60,000 bases of DNA, taken from contig NC_088302.1 of assembly GCF_032854445.1 (NCBI RefSeq), positions 21,093,788 through 21,153,787 of the forward strand, read 5' to 3'. The position numbers and the translations under genes are program-made. This document shows, in pieces, positions 54,501-55,570 of the stretch (position 1 is the stretch's first letter; each line of letters starts with the position of its first letter). The notes under the pieces are model-generated. The model made no database searches and was not told where the DNA came from. It saw only the letters and a list, made by a program, of their open reading frames with translations. This stretch comes from Liolophura sinensis (lineage: Eukaryota; Mollusca; Polyplacophora; Chitonida; Chitonidae).

Positions 54501-55570
54501 CCTTTCAATGGACTCCTGAAAAAAAAAAACCCACAGATGTGTGAAAATTAAGAAGAATAAAATAAAATACTACATTTGAATTTAAGGTTTTACTATTTTA
54601 CATCTTGAAATCAACGTCGTCTTTTTTAAAACATTTTTTTCGCCGTTTCATTTCATAGTATTGTAATGGGAGCAGCTTTTGAGTACTTGTACTTGCAGAA
54701 GCTAGAGGGAATTTCCCTTTAGCTCAATTGGTAGAGCACTGTACTGCGGCTGCTGAGACCCGAGTTCGAATCCTTGTGTGATGCATATAGTGAAATCCTT
54801 TAAGCATTACACTGGTGCCGTGACCAAACAGGTTCCAAGAAGCATGGGGCTCTGAGCCTGCAGACATGGGTGTGTCTTGGGAGAGGGAGAAGGATTTAAG
54901 TGGGGAGGTATGTAATTTGAGCGGTTGTCCAGTGTTTATACTAGCAATAGCTAGAGGGAATTTTCCTTTGATAGAGAGTTGATGGACTGAAGCTGCCAAT
55001 ACCCAAGTTTAAATCCTTGAATCCTTGTGTCACCAACATAGTGAAATCCTTCAACCATTACAGTATAAATGTATACTGACTTGATTATTTGTTTATATTT
55101 CTGTTTTTGTTTTTGTTTTTGTTTTTTACGTAAATTCATGAAGATCTCCATCTGTTTTTGTTACTATGACAGGTCTCTGTGTTTGATTGGCAATATGGTG
55201 AATTAAGGACCTCACTGTTCTAGATTTCATGAAATCAGGAGAATTATCTGGATCTCGGCTTAAAAGATCAATTAACACTAGAGGACCGTGTACCTGAAAT
55301 ACCTTTATTCACGTTATTGACATTTTTATTCAAGAAATAAATGCAGTTAAAATGTGTTGATGATGTGGGATTTTATAAACGTTGCATTTTCAGCACATGC
55401 CTGCTAATGTTGCAAAAACTCTTGAGGGAGCTGCCAAGATCTGCCTACATTTTTACGACAGCGCCCCTAGTGGAAGGTTTGGAACATTGTCGTACCTGTG
55501 CCGGGCCCTTGCCAAGAGTTTACACCTTCCCATGGGGAACGATGACAGCTTAGAGTGTGTCCTGAGCTGA
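440..55570 (+). CDS. PHKA: phosphorylase b kinase regulatory subunit alpha (spliced gene, 5' end outside window)
   Basis: Spliced gene of 31 recognised exons, 30 per transcript. Joining 440-598, 1202-1418, 2466-2548, 2932-3012, 3503-3601, 4042-4083, 4625-4729, 5176-5229, 6794-6916, 7353-7448, 9525-9711, 10585-10719, 11767-11876, one of 13504-13648 or 17473-17617, 21633-21708, 22531-22619, 22792-22974, 29278-29397, 35669-35713, 36640-36862, 37350-37428, 38702-38779, 39608-39687, 42685-42893, 43627-43725, 47015-47115, 49943-50116, 53764-53817, 54152-54361 and 55394-55570 gives 1210 codons and a TGA stop with no frame break. Known family role: large regulatory subunit of the (alpha beta gamma delta)4 kinase that activates glycogen phosphorylase in the cytosol. 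Seen: glucoamylase-like N-terminal half ([26 protein letters not shown]), PHKA/PHKB C-terminal half ([31 protein letters not shown]), a basic calmodulin-binding-like segment in exon 27 and a C-terminal CVLS. The CaaX box favours alpha over beta. Only the first coding exon(s) appear to be missing. Confidence 0.95.
599..1201. other. intron 1, nothing recognised
   Basis: 603 bp of AT-rich intron between exons 1 and 2. No repeat, RNA gene or conserved block was seen on either strand. Confidence 0.7.
1202..1418 (+). CDS. PHKA: PHKA exon 2
   Basis: 217 bp, phase 0 to phase 1, residues 54-126. Acceptor ATGCACAG, donor GTATAC. Contains [36 protein letters not shown] and FLAQMTASG, nearly collinear with vertebrate alpha subunits from memory. 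This is the core of the (alpha/alpha)6 glucoamylase-like fold. Whether any glucoamylase activity remains cannot be said. Confidence 0.95.
1555..1680 (-). mobile_element. degenerate tRNA-derived SINE head, minus strand
   Basis: On the minus strand it reads TGTGGCTAAGTGGTTGGCAT then AGTTCAAGACCAG, spaced like Pol III A and B boxes. It is followed by text resembling the 5' half of the full SINE at 2165-2440. No tail is clear, so it is probably a truncated old copy. Confidence 0.5.
1960..2100 (+). mobile_element. SINE, diverged copy
   Basis: Same body order as the family: GGTCTGCCAG, GTGGGTTTTCCCC, GTTTCCTCACACCACA, ATATAAGTAAAATATTC, GTACTGTATTAAACACCAGT and CAAATAAA. It lies head to head with the minus-strand copy just downstream. 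Several positions differ from consensus, so it is old. Confidence 0.7.
2165..2440 (-). mobile_element. full-length tRNA-derived SINE, minus strand
   Basis: On the minus strand: tRNA-like head (GTGGCTTAGTTGGTTAGAGC as A box; a degenerate B box GAGTTTTAATCC), then the shared body (GGTCTGCCAGCAACCT, CATAATGCTGG, AAGTGAAATGTTCTTGAG) and a tail of AAAT repeats (ATTT at 2162-2188 on +). At about 275 bp this is the best view of the complete element. It ends about 25 bp before exon 3. Confidence 0.8.
2466..2548 (+). CDS. PHKA: PHKA exon 3
   Basis: 83 bp, phase 1 to phase 0. Acceptor TATTTCTAG, donor GTAAGT. Encodes [19 protein letters not shown] followed by IEKAYRTP, a strongly conserved alpha/beta block. 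It starts about 20 bp after the end of a minus-strand SINE (2165-2440), so a mobile element sits close to this 3' splice site. Confidence 0.95.
2932..3012 (+). CDS. PHKA: PHKA exon 4
   Basis: 81 bp, phase 0 to 0, 27 codons. Acceptor TTATTTCAG, donor GTACAG. Encodes [20 protein letters not shown] then SSIGMAK. The WERGDKTN motif is a hallmark of alpha subunits; beta subunits have a related WERGSK form. Confidence 0.95.
3013..3502. other. intron 4 with short direct repeats near its end
   Basis: 490 bp. At 3416-3490 a unit of about 29 bp containing GTGGGTGACCCTTCTG occurs three times, ending 12 bp before the acceptor of exon 5. Otherwise featureless. Confidence 0.6.
3503..3601 (+). CDS. PHKA: PHKA exon 5
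   Basis: 99 bp, phase 0 to 0, 33 codons. Acceptor TTGTATTTACAG, donor GTCAGT. Encodes [20 protein letters not shown] then [13 protein letters not shown], very close to vertebrate alpha. The intron just upstream carries three direct copies of a short GTGGGTGACCCTTC-type unit (3416-3490). Confidence 0.95.
3602..4624. other. introns 5 and 6, nothing recognised
   Basis: Outside exon 6 (4042-4083), these 980 bp hold a short TATATATATA run near 3980 and no repeat, RNA gene or second coding block. The open frame that runs past exon 6 to about 4528 has no family resemblance. Confidence 0.6.
4042..4083 (+). CDS. PHKA: PHKA exon 6 (42 bp)
   Basis: A small exon of 14 codons, phase 0 to 0. Acceptor GATTTCAG, donor GTGGGT. 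Encodes [14 protein letters not shown], matching the SILxSLLPRASTSK block of vertebrate alpha subunits. An open frame runs on into the intron to about 4528, but that part has no family resemblance. Confidence 0.92.
4625..4729 (+). CDS. PHKA: PHKA exon 7
   Basis: 105 bp, phase 0 to 0, 35 codons. Acceptor CCCTTGGCAG, donor GTATAA. Encodes [20 protein letters not shown] then [15 protein letters not shown], which aligns without gaps to vertebrate alpha. Confidence 0.95.
4730..6793. other. introns 7 and 8, no gene
   Basis: Outside exon 8, nothing coding was recognised. In intron 8 near 6575-6695 two similar segments lie in opposite orientation: AAATTGTTGGGAACTG with GTCCCACCGTTTAC, and GTAAACGGGACTGAAAAAG with CCCAGCAATTCTGAA. 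This weak foldback may be the remnant of a small inverted-repeat element. Confidence 0.45.
5176..5229 (+). CDS. PHKA: PHKA exon 8
   Basis: 54 bp, phase 0 to 0, 18 codons. Acceptor TTCTTTAG, donor GTAGGT. Encodes [18 protein letters not shown]. The [13 protein letters not shown] block is diagnostic of alpha subunits; beta has KRFLRDGYRT. Confidence 0.95.
6794..6916 (+). CDS. PHKA: PHKA exon 9
   Basis: 123 bp, phase 0 to 0, 41 codons. Acceptor TTTTCCAG, donor GTATTC. Encodes [20 protein letters not shown] then [15 protein letters not shown]. The [10 protein letters not shown] motif is one of the most conserved in the family and lies near the predicted glucoamylase-like active site. Confidence 0.95.
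6917..7352 (+). repeat. intron 9 with CAGT/CAAT low-complexity stretch
   Basis: Between 7000 and 7290 the intron is dominated by irregular runs of TCAGTCAG, CAATCAAT and related four-base words. This is a degraded microsatellite. Open frames across it have repeating Ser/Gln content and are not genes. Confidence 0.6.
7353..7448 (+). CDS. PHKA: PHKA exon 10
   Basis: 96 bp, phase 0 to 0, 32 codons. Acceptor CTGTTTCAG, donor GTGAGA. Encodes [20 protein letters not shown] then [12 protein letters not shown], matching the VQEYxEALE...LPELYxVPP stretch of vertebrate alpha. The middle of the exon is less conserved than its ends. Confidence 0.93.
8065..8413 (+). mobile_element. full-length tRNA-derived SINE (second family) with target-site duplication
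   Basis: About 349 bp in intron 10. The head GATAGCACAGTTGATAGAGC and GGGTCAAATC look like Pol III A and B boxes. The body contains GGGGATAGTGCAACGACTGG, CAGTATAATGGCTCGGGC, GCCTTACTTGCCTTCGGTAA and CCGTCATGACTGAAAAATTG. TTGCATGC flanks it on both sides (8057-8064 and 8414-8421), consistent with a target-site duplication. It is distinct from the AAAT-tailed family. The rest of intron 10 (7449-9524) shows nothing recognisable. Confidence 0.75.
9525..9711 (+). CDS. PHKA: PHKA exon 11
   Basis: 187 bp, phase 0 to 1. Acceptor GTTTACCAG, donor GTGAGC. Encodes [20 protein letters not shown], then [20 protein letters not shown], then [10 protein letters not shown] and RPDVVVQ. The second half is alpha-like, but the opening [10 protein letters not shown] resembles the beta subunit (EKNNPGSQKR in human PHKB, from memory) more than alpha (EYKNPHTVDR). 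This may be an ancestral character. Confidence 0.95.
9712..10584. other. intron 11, nothing recognised
   Basis: 873 bp without a recognisable repeat or gene apart from a short GTT run near 9827-9842. Confidence 0.6.
10585..10719 (+). CDS. PHKA: PHKA exon 12
   Basis: 135 bp, phase 1 to 1. Acceptor GTTATACAG, donor GTGAGT. Encodes [20 protein letters not shown] then [20 protein letters not shown] and YSYLG. It aligns to the VxVLAE...IQVQP block of alpha. The last ~90 bp and the donor are repeated at least four more times in the following intron (10738-11155), see the repeat entry. Confidence 0.94.
10628..11155 (+). repeat. 108-bp tandem array made of the 3' end of exon 12 plus its donor
   Basis: The unit CAGAGCATGACATACT ... 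ATCCAGGATGTGTCCCC ... CTTACCTGGGTGAGTACA begins inside exon 12, and copies start near 10628, 10738, 10845, 10953 and 11065. The first is the coding copy. Copies 2 and 4 keep the reading frame ([14 protein letters not shown]); copy 3 has an in-frame TAG near its end; copy 5 is degraded. Copies 2-4 keep the GTGAGTAC donor. No copy has the authentic exon 12 acceptor, though each has CCTATACAG inside. Confidence 0.92.
11767..11876 (+). CDS. PHKA: PHKA exon 13
   Basis: 110 bp, phase 1 to 0. Acceptor GTTTTCAG, donor GTAAGA. Encodes [20 protein letters not shown] then [16 protein letters not shown], the conserved LSGRPxRxxGxLGTSKLY block. Its phase-0 end accepts either version of exon 14. Confidence 0.95.
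11877..13503. other. intron 13, no gene
   Basis: Over 1.6 kb of AT-rich intron. A T run followed directly by about 14 G lies near 12280-12306. The end has a strong pyrimidine tract feeding exon 14a. Nothing else is recognisable. Confidence 0.6.
13504..13648 (+). CDS. PHKA: PHKA exon 14a (alternative, mutually exclusive with 14b)
   Basis: 145 bp, phase 0 to 1. The acceptor has a long pyrimidine tract (CTCTTTCTTTTTTCCCCCC) and ends GAACAG; the donor is GTCGGC, a weak match. Encodes [20 protein letters not shown] then [20 protein letters not shown]. This is the closer match to vertebrate alpha (DQHHFYLALD...LCTCWRMTGRPT, from memory). It is identical in length and phases to the copy at 17473-17617. 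Because 145 is not a multiple of three, including both or neither would shift the frame, so one is used per transcript. Confidence 0.88.
13649..15170. other. first part of the intron between alternative exons 14a and 14b
   Basis: AT-rich, with T runs near 13842-13855 and 13872-13887. No third copy of exon 14 (a LGRPT-like block) was seen here on the + strand, nor any other gene. Confidence 0.55.
15175..17215. repeat. minisatellite of 108/111-bp units with ORFs on both strands
   Basis: The core (15750-16790) is about ten units with GATACCCAAGGCAGTTAGCA, AAGCCAATCACA, GATTGCTACAA and GCCGTAGTCAGTGCC, spaced 108 or 111 bp, always a multiple of three. Two types alternate (ATCAGCAAG...ATGTCGATG and ATCAACAAG...ATGTTGATG), giving a 219-bp higher-order repeat. 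Units decay on both sides. Both strands are open for about 350 codons: the minus frame is a repeated hydrophobic peptide ([15 protein letters not shown]), the plus frame a Thr/Ser/Lys-rich one. It sits inside an intron. I take the frames as a by-product of the 3n unit, not as a gene. Confidence 0.9.
17473..17617 (+). CDS. PHKA: PHKA exon 14b (alternative, mutually exclusive with 14a)
   Basis: 145 bp, phase 0 to 1. Strong acceptor TGTTTTTGTAG after a pyrimidine-rich tract, donor GTAGGT. Encodes [20 protein letters not shown] then [20 protein letters not shown]. By eye 19 of 48 residues match exon 14a, including D-F-L-D and W-x-x-LGRPT. It lies 3.8 kb downstream of 14a across a large minisatellite. 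The frame has no stop and the donor is better than that of 14a, so it looks functional, not decayed. Transcript evidence would show when each form is used. Confidence 0.88.
17618..21632. other. intron 14, no gene recognised
   Basis: 4 kb. Short open frames of 60-130 codons occur on both strands but none resembles a known protein. A C-rich stretch lies at 20975-21005. No SINE or inverted repeat was recognised. Confidence 0.6.
21633..21708 (+). CDS. PHKA: PHKA exon 15
   Basis: 76 bp, phase 1 to 2. Acceptor GTGATACAG, donor GTTTGT. Encodes [20 protein letters not shown] then ISGTR (the first Asp codon is shared with exon 14). It matches the SILAALRKMQDGYFGGAR block of vertebrate alpha. The donor is weak but gives correct phase with exon 16. 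Confidence 0.92.
21709..22530. other. intron 15, nothing recognised
   Basis: 822 bp of AT-rich intron with no repeat or gene seen. Confidence 0.6.
22531..22619 (+). CDS. PHKA: PHKA exon 16
   Basis: 89 bp, phase 2 to 1. Acceptor GCTTTGTAG, donor GTAACA. Encodes [20 protein letters not shown] then IRDPEDHNQ, matching [20 protein letters not shown] of vertebrate alpha. The conserved N-terminal half ends here. Confidence 0.93.
22792..22974 (+). CDS. PHKA: PHKA exon 17, Ser/Arg-rich linker with RRAS motif
   Basis: 183 bp, phase 1 to 1. Acceptor CCTGCACAG, donor GTAAGC. Encodes [20 protein letters not shown], then [20 protein letters not shown], then [21 protein letters not shown] (Ser at about visible residue 637) fits the PKA consensus R-R-x-S. 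In vertebrate alpha the corresponding stretch is acidic as I recall it, so this basic linker is lineage-divergent. The exon is symmetric and could be skipped without frame change. Confidence 0.88.
26445..26916. repeat. T run and ATTT microsatellite
   Basis: 26445-26470 is a pure T run of 26. 26848-26916 consists of ATTT repeats with T-run interruptions. These may be tails of decayed minus-strand SINEs, but no SINE body was recognised next to them. Confidence 0.8.
27598..27760. repeat. 21-bp minisatellite
   Basis: About seven to eight copies of a unit like GTAGGAGATAGTTCATCCT. The 21-bp period keeps the minus strand open with a seven-residue repeat ([14 protein letters not shown]). The frame is short and intronic, so it is not called a gene. 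Confidence 0.85.
29278..29397 (+). CDS. PHKA: PHKA exon 18, Ser-rich linker
   Basis: 120 bp, phase 1 to 1. Acceptor GCTCCACAG, donor GTAGGT. Encodes [20 protein letters not shown] then [19 protein letters not shown]. No clear counterpart in vertebrate alpha. It is low in complexity, rich in Ser and Arg, and probably a disordered, phosphorylatable linker. Called from clean splice sites, matching phase and open frame, so less certain than the conserved exons. Confidence 0.8.
29641..30120. mobile_element. non-autonomous element with long terminal inverted repeats
   Basis: The left arm 29641-29738 (GCACTTAGACCCTCATAGC ... TCAGCAATCCCCAAGCTGAG ... CCACAATCAGCT) is the diverged reverse complement of the right arm 30025-30120 (AGCTGATTGTGGTCC ... 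GAAGATTGCTGAATGAG ... GAGGTTCTAAGTAC). About 285 bp of non-coding spacer separates them. It resembles a MITE or foldback element. The arms are roughly 75-80% identical by eye, so it is old. Target duplications were not resolved. Confidence 0.75.
31118..31505 (+). repeat. 46-bp minisatellite
   Basis: Units begin AATCCCCATGGCTTATG. Two types alternate (CCCATTTGTTCTT and GGCCAGTTTTTCTT), giving a 92-bp higher-order repeat. Starts at 31205, 31251 and 31297 confirm the 46-bp step. Related but degraded text with GGCTTATG and CTCTACCA continues to about 31900. Confidence 0.85.
32270..33030 (+). repeat. degenerate minisatellite rich in TTCCAGCCTGGTA
   Basis: Irregular units containing CCAGCCTGGTA, CACATTTTGT, TTTGTTCCAG and TGGTACA recur every 25-45 bp. 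It looks like an ancient, heavily mutated tandem array. The short frames across it are not genes. Confidence 0.65.
34270..34417 (+). mobile_element. SINE body and tail
   Basis: GGGAAGGTCTGTCAGGTTGT, CACCATAATGCTGGCCGCCG, TAAGTGAAATATTCTTGAGT, ACGGCGTAAAACACCAATC and an AAAT-repeat tail. This copy is close to consensus and probably young. The tRNA-like head is missing or not recognised. Confidence 0.85.
35141..35558 (+). repeat. 208-bp tandem duplication
   Basis: A segment starting CAGGTTTATCTTATAAACTA occurs at 35141 and again at 35349, with only a handful of differences (for example ATGTCAAG versus ATATCAAG). This is a recent two-copy duplication about 110 bp upstream of exon 19. Confidence 0.92.
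35669..35713 (+). CDS. PHKA: PHKA exon 19 (45-bp small exon)
   Basis: 45 bp, phase 1 to 1, after a 6.3-kb intron. Acceptor AACTTTCAG, donor GTAGGT. Encodes [15 protein letters not shown]. Another Ser/Gly-rich linker piece with no vertebrate counterpart that I can recall. Being symmetric, it is a natural cassette exon. The call rests on good splice sites and phase only. Confidence 0.7.
35714..36639. other. intron 19, nothing recognised
   Basis: 926 bp, AT-rich, with a short G run near 35820-35830. No repeat or gene was recognised. Confidence 0.6.
36640..36862 (+). CDS. PHKA: PHKA exon 20
   Basis: 223 bp, phase 1 to 2. Acceptor TTCAATAG, donor GTAATA. The first part is Ser/Pro-rich ([20 protein letters not shown]). 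The second part returns to the conserved family: [20 protein letters not shown] then ILHCLFINK, matching LVxQLKxxSxLQEQADILYxLY of vertebrate alpha. The exon therefore joins the divergent linker to the conserved C-terminal half. Confidence 0.92.
37350..37428 (+). CDS. PHKA: PHKA exon 21
   Basis: 79 bp, phase 2 to 0. Acceptor TGTAAACAG, donor GTATGT. Encodes [20 protein letters not shown] then VELYEK, matching GPxWxTxL...TVRELLTELYGK of alpha. Confidence 0.94.
37510..37700 (+). mobile_element. SINE with tRNA-like head
   Basis: The head GGGTTAGTGGTCAGCATAAT and GTGAGTTCACGTCC look like degenerate A and B boxes. Next come GGGAAGGTCTGACAGCAACC, CCCACCGTAATGCTTGCC and AAATAAATAAC. The usual AAGTGAAATATTC segment is deleted. 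Confidence 0.75.
38187..38293 (+). mobile_element. SINE 3' part, near consensus
   Basis: GCCCGGTTTCCTCCCACAAT, AATGCTGGCTGCTGTCG, TAAGTGAAATATTCTTGAGT, ACGGCGTAAAACACC, then at least seven AAAT units. The long uninterrupted tail suggests a young, 5'-truncated insertion. The rest of intron 21 (37701-38186, 38294-38701) shows nothing. Confidence 0.85.
38702..38779 (+). CDS. PHKA: PHKA exon 22
   Basis: 78 bp, phase 0 to 0, 26 codons. Acceptor TGTTCACAG, donor GTAAAC. Encodes [20 protein letters not shown] then VEDLAL, matching WGLIRYISGxLRKKVExL of vertebrate alpha. Confidence 0.94.
39030..39133 (+). mobile_element. SINE, internally deleted copy
   Basis: TGCCAGCAACCTGCAGATGG, CATGGGTTTCCCCCAGGC, GCTGGCTGCTGTC, GTGAAATATTCTAGAGTACG and CTTAAACACCAGTC. 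The CACCATAATG block is deleted. Confidence 0.75.
39608..39687 (+). CDS. PHKA: PHKA exon 23
   Basis: 80 bp, phase 0 to 2. Acceptor TAATTTGCAG, donor GTGAGA. Encodes [20 protein letters not shown] then REKIITR. The [10 protein letters not shown] motif is nearly invariant in alpha subunits. A repeat array with 3'-splice-site-like units follows at 39815-40205. Confidence 0.95.
39815..40205 (+). repeat. tandem array of 3'-splice-site-like units after exon 23
   Basis: Units of about 25-35 bp have a C/T-rich tract followed by ATTGCAG or TTTGCAG and then TGTAACTGA (for example GATCCCCCCTCCCCATTGCAG as tract plus AG, written here as its longest part only). About ten units keep GCAG. The first units share TAATTTGCAG with the true acceptor of exon 23. 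It begins about 130 bp after that exon's donor. Minus-strand open frames across it are repeat artefacts. Confidence 0.85.
40383..40556 (+). mobile_element. SINE body and tail
   Basis: GGAAAGGTCTGCCAGCAACC, GGGCTCTGCCCAGT, ACCATAATGTTGGCCGC, TAAGTGAAATATGCTTGAGT and AAACACCAATCAAATAAATA. Moderately diverged. Confidence 0.8.
40723..41274. mobile_element. MITE-like element with ~99-bp terminal inverted repeats
   Basis: The left arm 40723-40821 (CTATAAAAGATAACACTATA ... CTGTTCTACTGGACAATG ... GCGACAACCTATCGCCTTCA) is an almost exact reverse complement of the right arm 41177-41274. The spacer of about 355 bp has no coding potential. About 95% arm identity by eye suggests recent mobility. Not assigned to a named superfamily. 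Confidence 0.9.
41275..42684. other. end of intron 23, no accepted exon
   Basis: Two exon-like segments (41478-41515 and 41997-42029) have splice-like borders but do not fit the reading phase of exons 23 and 24, so they are not called. Nothing else is recognised. Confidence 0.55.
42685..42893 (+). CDS. PHKA: PHKA exon 24
   Basis: 209 bp, phase 2 to 1. Acceptor CCTTCACAG, donor GTAATA. Encodes [40 protein letters not shown] and [20 protein letters not shown], a textbook alpha block. The last ~20 bp and donor are repeated in degenerate form through the next 320 bp of intron. Confidence 0.96.
42872..43215 (+). repeat. tandem array made of the 3' end of exon 24 plus its donor
   Basis: The unit GGCCAGGACTCTCAAATGCA followed by CAGGTAATACAGTCT starts inside exon 24 at 42872, its true splice junction being 42893/42894. 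About eight to nine degenerate copies of 30-45 bp follow directly. Several keep ACAG-GTAATA or ACAA-GTAATA donor-like words. The remainder of the intron to 43626 shows nothing. Confidence 0.9.
43627..43725 (+). CDS. PHKA: PHKA exon 25
   Basis: 99 bp, phase 1 to 1. Acceptor GTGTTGTAG, donor GTGAGT. Encodes [20 protein letters not shown] then [12 protein letters not shown]. [19 protein letters not shown] is diagnostic of alpha subunits. The following vertebrate segment (GVERSVRP...ISIHE) is not seen in this window and seems replaced by exon 26 sequence. Confidence 0.96.
43726..44514. other. first part of intron 25, nothing certain
   Basis: CGTGGGTTCAAACCCAG near 44107-44130 looks like a Pol III B box, perhaps a decayed SINE head, but no A box or body is clear. 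Confidence 0.4.
44515..44775 (+). repeat. 20-bp minisatellite
   Basis: About 13 copies of a 20-bp unit such as TCTTACATTTTAACATGGGG, with A/G variation at the end and a shift from TTTTAACATG to TTTGAACATG in later units. The open frame through its end is an artefact. Confidence 0.92.
45571..45692 (+). mobile_element. SINE body and short tail
   Basis: GGTCTGCCAGCAACCTGTGG, GCCCCGGGCTCTGCCCGG, CACCATAATGCTGGCCGCCG and TATAAGCGAAATATAACATC, then AATAAATAAA. The TTCTTGAGTACGGCG block is deleted. 45693-47014 shows nothing except a C-rich patch near 45975-46015. Confidence 0.85.
47015..47115 (+). CDS. PHKA: PHKA exon 26, divergent acidic linker
   Basis: 101 bp, phase 1 to 0. Acceptor CCTGTACAG, donor GTGAAA. 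Encodes [20 protein letters not shown] then [14 protein letters not shown]. It sits where vertebrate alpha has its multiphosphorylation region but shows little similarity. Ser in RLS and RSY contexts could be kinase sites, which is only inference. The donor is the first unit of a 53-bp tandem array running to about 47985. Confidence 0.82.
47106..47985 (+). repeat. 53-bp tandem array seeded at the donor of exon 26
   Basis: About 16 copies of a 53-bp unit: AAGGCAAGGTGGCACATTGT, CTGACATTTAATATGGTGGA, AGTATTATCACAC. The first, most diverged unit starts at the exon 26 junction itself (TACAAG-GTGAAAC...TTAAATAGGGTGGGAGAATT), so exonic AAG and donor GTGA correspond to AAGGTGGC of later units. Local variants (GGAAGTAGTATC with GGCAGGGTGG) cluster, suggesting stepwise amplification. 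Confidence 0.93.
47986..49942. other. rest of intron 26, no gene
   Basis: Nearly 2 kb. Loose recurrences of AACATGGTGTTTTC at 48725-48850 form a weak degenerate repeat. ACTGACCTAGTTGTATGTTG-like text recurs three times at 49862-49941, ending at the exon 27 acceptor. Nothing coding was recognised. Confidence 0.5.
49943..50116 (+). CDS. PHKA: PHKA exon 27, basic calmodulin-binding-like segment
   Basis: 174 bp, phase 0 to 0, 58 codons. Acceptor ATGTTGTAG, donor GTGAGT. An acidic start ([14 protein letters not shown]) is followed by [20 protein letters not shown] then [10 protein letters not shown]. The basic amphipathic end matches the C-terminal calmodulin-binding region described for vertebrate alpha ([20 protein letters not shown]). 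GSLNRTP is closer to beta. The exon's final 37 bp plus donor are repeated about six times downstream. Confidence 0.95.
50080..50385 (+). repeat. 43-45-bp tandem array made of the 3' end of exon 27 plus its donor
   Basis: Unit GGGCTTCTACAAGGG, GTTTGGAAGGTGTTACAGAG, GGTGAGTAT. Starts at 50080 (coding), 50125, 50168, 50211, 50254, 50297 and about 50341. The coding copy encodes [12 protein letters not shown] of the calmodulin-binding-like segment. Later copies lose exact frame and the donor degrades to GGTGGGTG or GGTTGGGTAT. Confidence 0.93.
50386..50730. other. intron 27 between two arrays, nothing recognised
   Basis: 345 bp AT-rich, without recognisable features. Confidence 0.6.
50731..52353. 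repeat. 72-bp satellite array, ~22 copies, with a 720-bp higher-order repeat
   Basis: Unit: TACATGTACAGTAAACTTTT, ACATTCCTACGTCATGCAAC, AATAAGACTTACTCAGCAGT, AAGATGTCATAA. Most copies are identical. A variant block (CATACAAC, then AAATTCCTGCTTCATG, then CATACAAC) at about 51258-51402 recurs at about 51978-52122, exactly 720 bp (ten units) later, showing a recent block duplication. Each unit has the hairpin CTTACT-CAGC-AGTAAG. Confidence 0.97.
52614..53330. repeat. ~180-bp tandem repeat, four diverged copies
   Basis: Copies begin at the ATGTTAGGGATGGTATCT-type word at 52614, 52792, 52973 and 53153. Each continues with AAAGTACTGCA, TTGAGCTCAGG, AGAGCACAGTAACA, TAAATTACCAA-TTCCTGAC and TTGTGTATTAGAATCA. 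Copies are about 75-85% alike, much older than the adjacent 72-bp array. Confidence 0.85.
53361..53381. other. perfect 9-bp inverted repeat
   Basis: TTTGGTAGC-TTT-GCTACCAAA. A perfect small hairpin in intron 27, 380 bp before exon 28. No function can be assigned. Confidence 0.6.
53764..53817 (+). CDS. PHKA: PHKA exon 28
   Basis: 54 bp, phase 0 to 0, 18 codons. Acceptor CTTTCCAG, donor GTGAGT. Encodes [18 protein letters not shown], at the position of CHGLSIDGYVLPSSTTRE in vertebrate alpha. Conserved at C-x-x-L-x-I-x-G and at the final TRE. Confidence 0.92.
54152..54361 (+). CDS. PHKA: PHKA exon 29
   Basis: 210 bp, phase 0 to 0, 70 codons. Acceptor CTCTTCCAG, donor GTCAGT (moderate). Encodes [40 protein letters not shown] and [17 protein letters not shown], collinear with vertebrate alpha. 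The frame stays open for 60 more codons into the intron to a TGA at 54542-54544, followed by overlapping AATAAA signals, so a shorter alternative end is possible. Confidence 0.95.
54375..54475 (+). mobile_element. degenerate SINE directly after exon 29
   Basis: AGGTTGCTGGGGCCCC, AGGTTTCCTCCACCCATAAA, GACTGCCATTGTAGAAATGA and GAGTGTGGTGTTCAG follow the family order (GGTTTCCTCCCACCATAA, GCTGCCGT, AAGTGAAAT, GAGTACGGCGT). It begins about 15 bp past the donor and is open in frame with exon 29. Confidence 0.6.
54542..54566 (+). promoter_or_regulatory. candidate intronic stop plus polyadenylation signal
   Basis: If exon 29 is not spliced at 54361, its frame ends at TGA 54542-54544. Two overlapping AATAAA signals lie at 54556-54561 and 54561-54566. 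This would give a transcript end lacking exon 30 and its CaaX box. No transcript evidence is available here. Confidence 0.4.
54695..55065 (+). mobile_element. two tandem copies of a third tRNA-derived SINE-like family
   Basis: Copy 1 (54695-54805): GAAGCTAGAGGGAATTTCCC, TTAGCTCAATTGGTAGAGCA as A box, GAGTTCGAATCC as B box, then ATAGTGAAATCCTTTAAGCA. Copy 2 (54945-55065): GCTAGAGGGAATTTTCCTTT, GTTTAAATCCTTG and ATAGTGAAATCCTTCAACCA. Copy 1 has no pairable acceptor or T stem, so it is not a functional tRNA gene. Confidence 0.75.
55394..55570 (+). CDS. PHKA: PHKA exon 30, last coding exon with CaaX box
   Basis: 177 bp, 58 codons plus TGA at 55568-55570. Acceptor GCATTTTCAG. Encodes [40 protein letters not shown] and a tail ending [16 protein letters not shown] is diagnostic of alpha. 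The last four residues CVLS form a CaaX box; vertebrate alpha subunits are farnesylated at a comparable terminal Cys, so farnesylation and membrane association are expected here. Confidence 0.95.
   Translation, partial: HMPANVAKTLEGAAKICLHFYDSAPSGRFGTLSYLCRALAKSLHLPMGNDDSLECVLS

Noticed and set aside
54710-54785. Possible tRNA gene (TTAGCTCAATTGGTAGAGCA and GAGTTCGAATCC)
   Set aside because: The D arm and box sequences look good, but acceptor, anticodon and T stems do not pair. A diverged second copy follows, so it is a tRNA-derived SINE.
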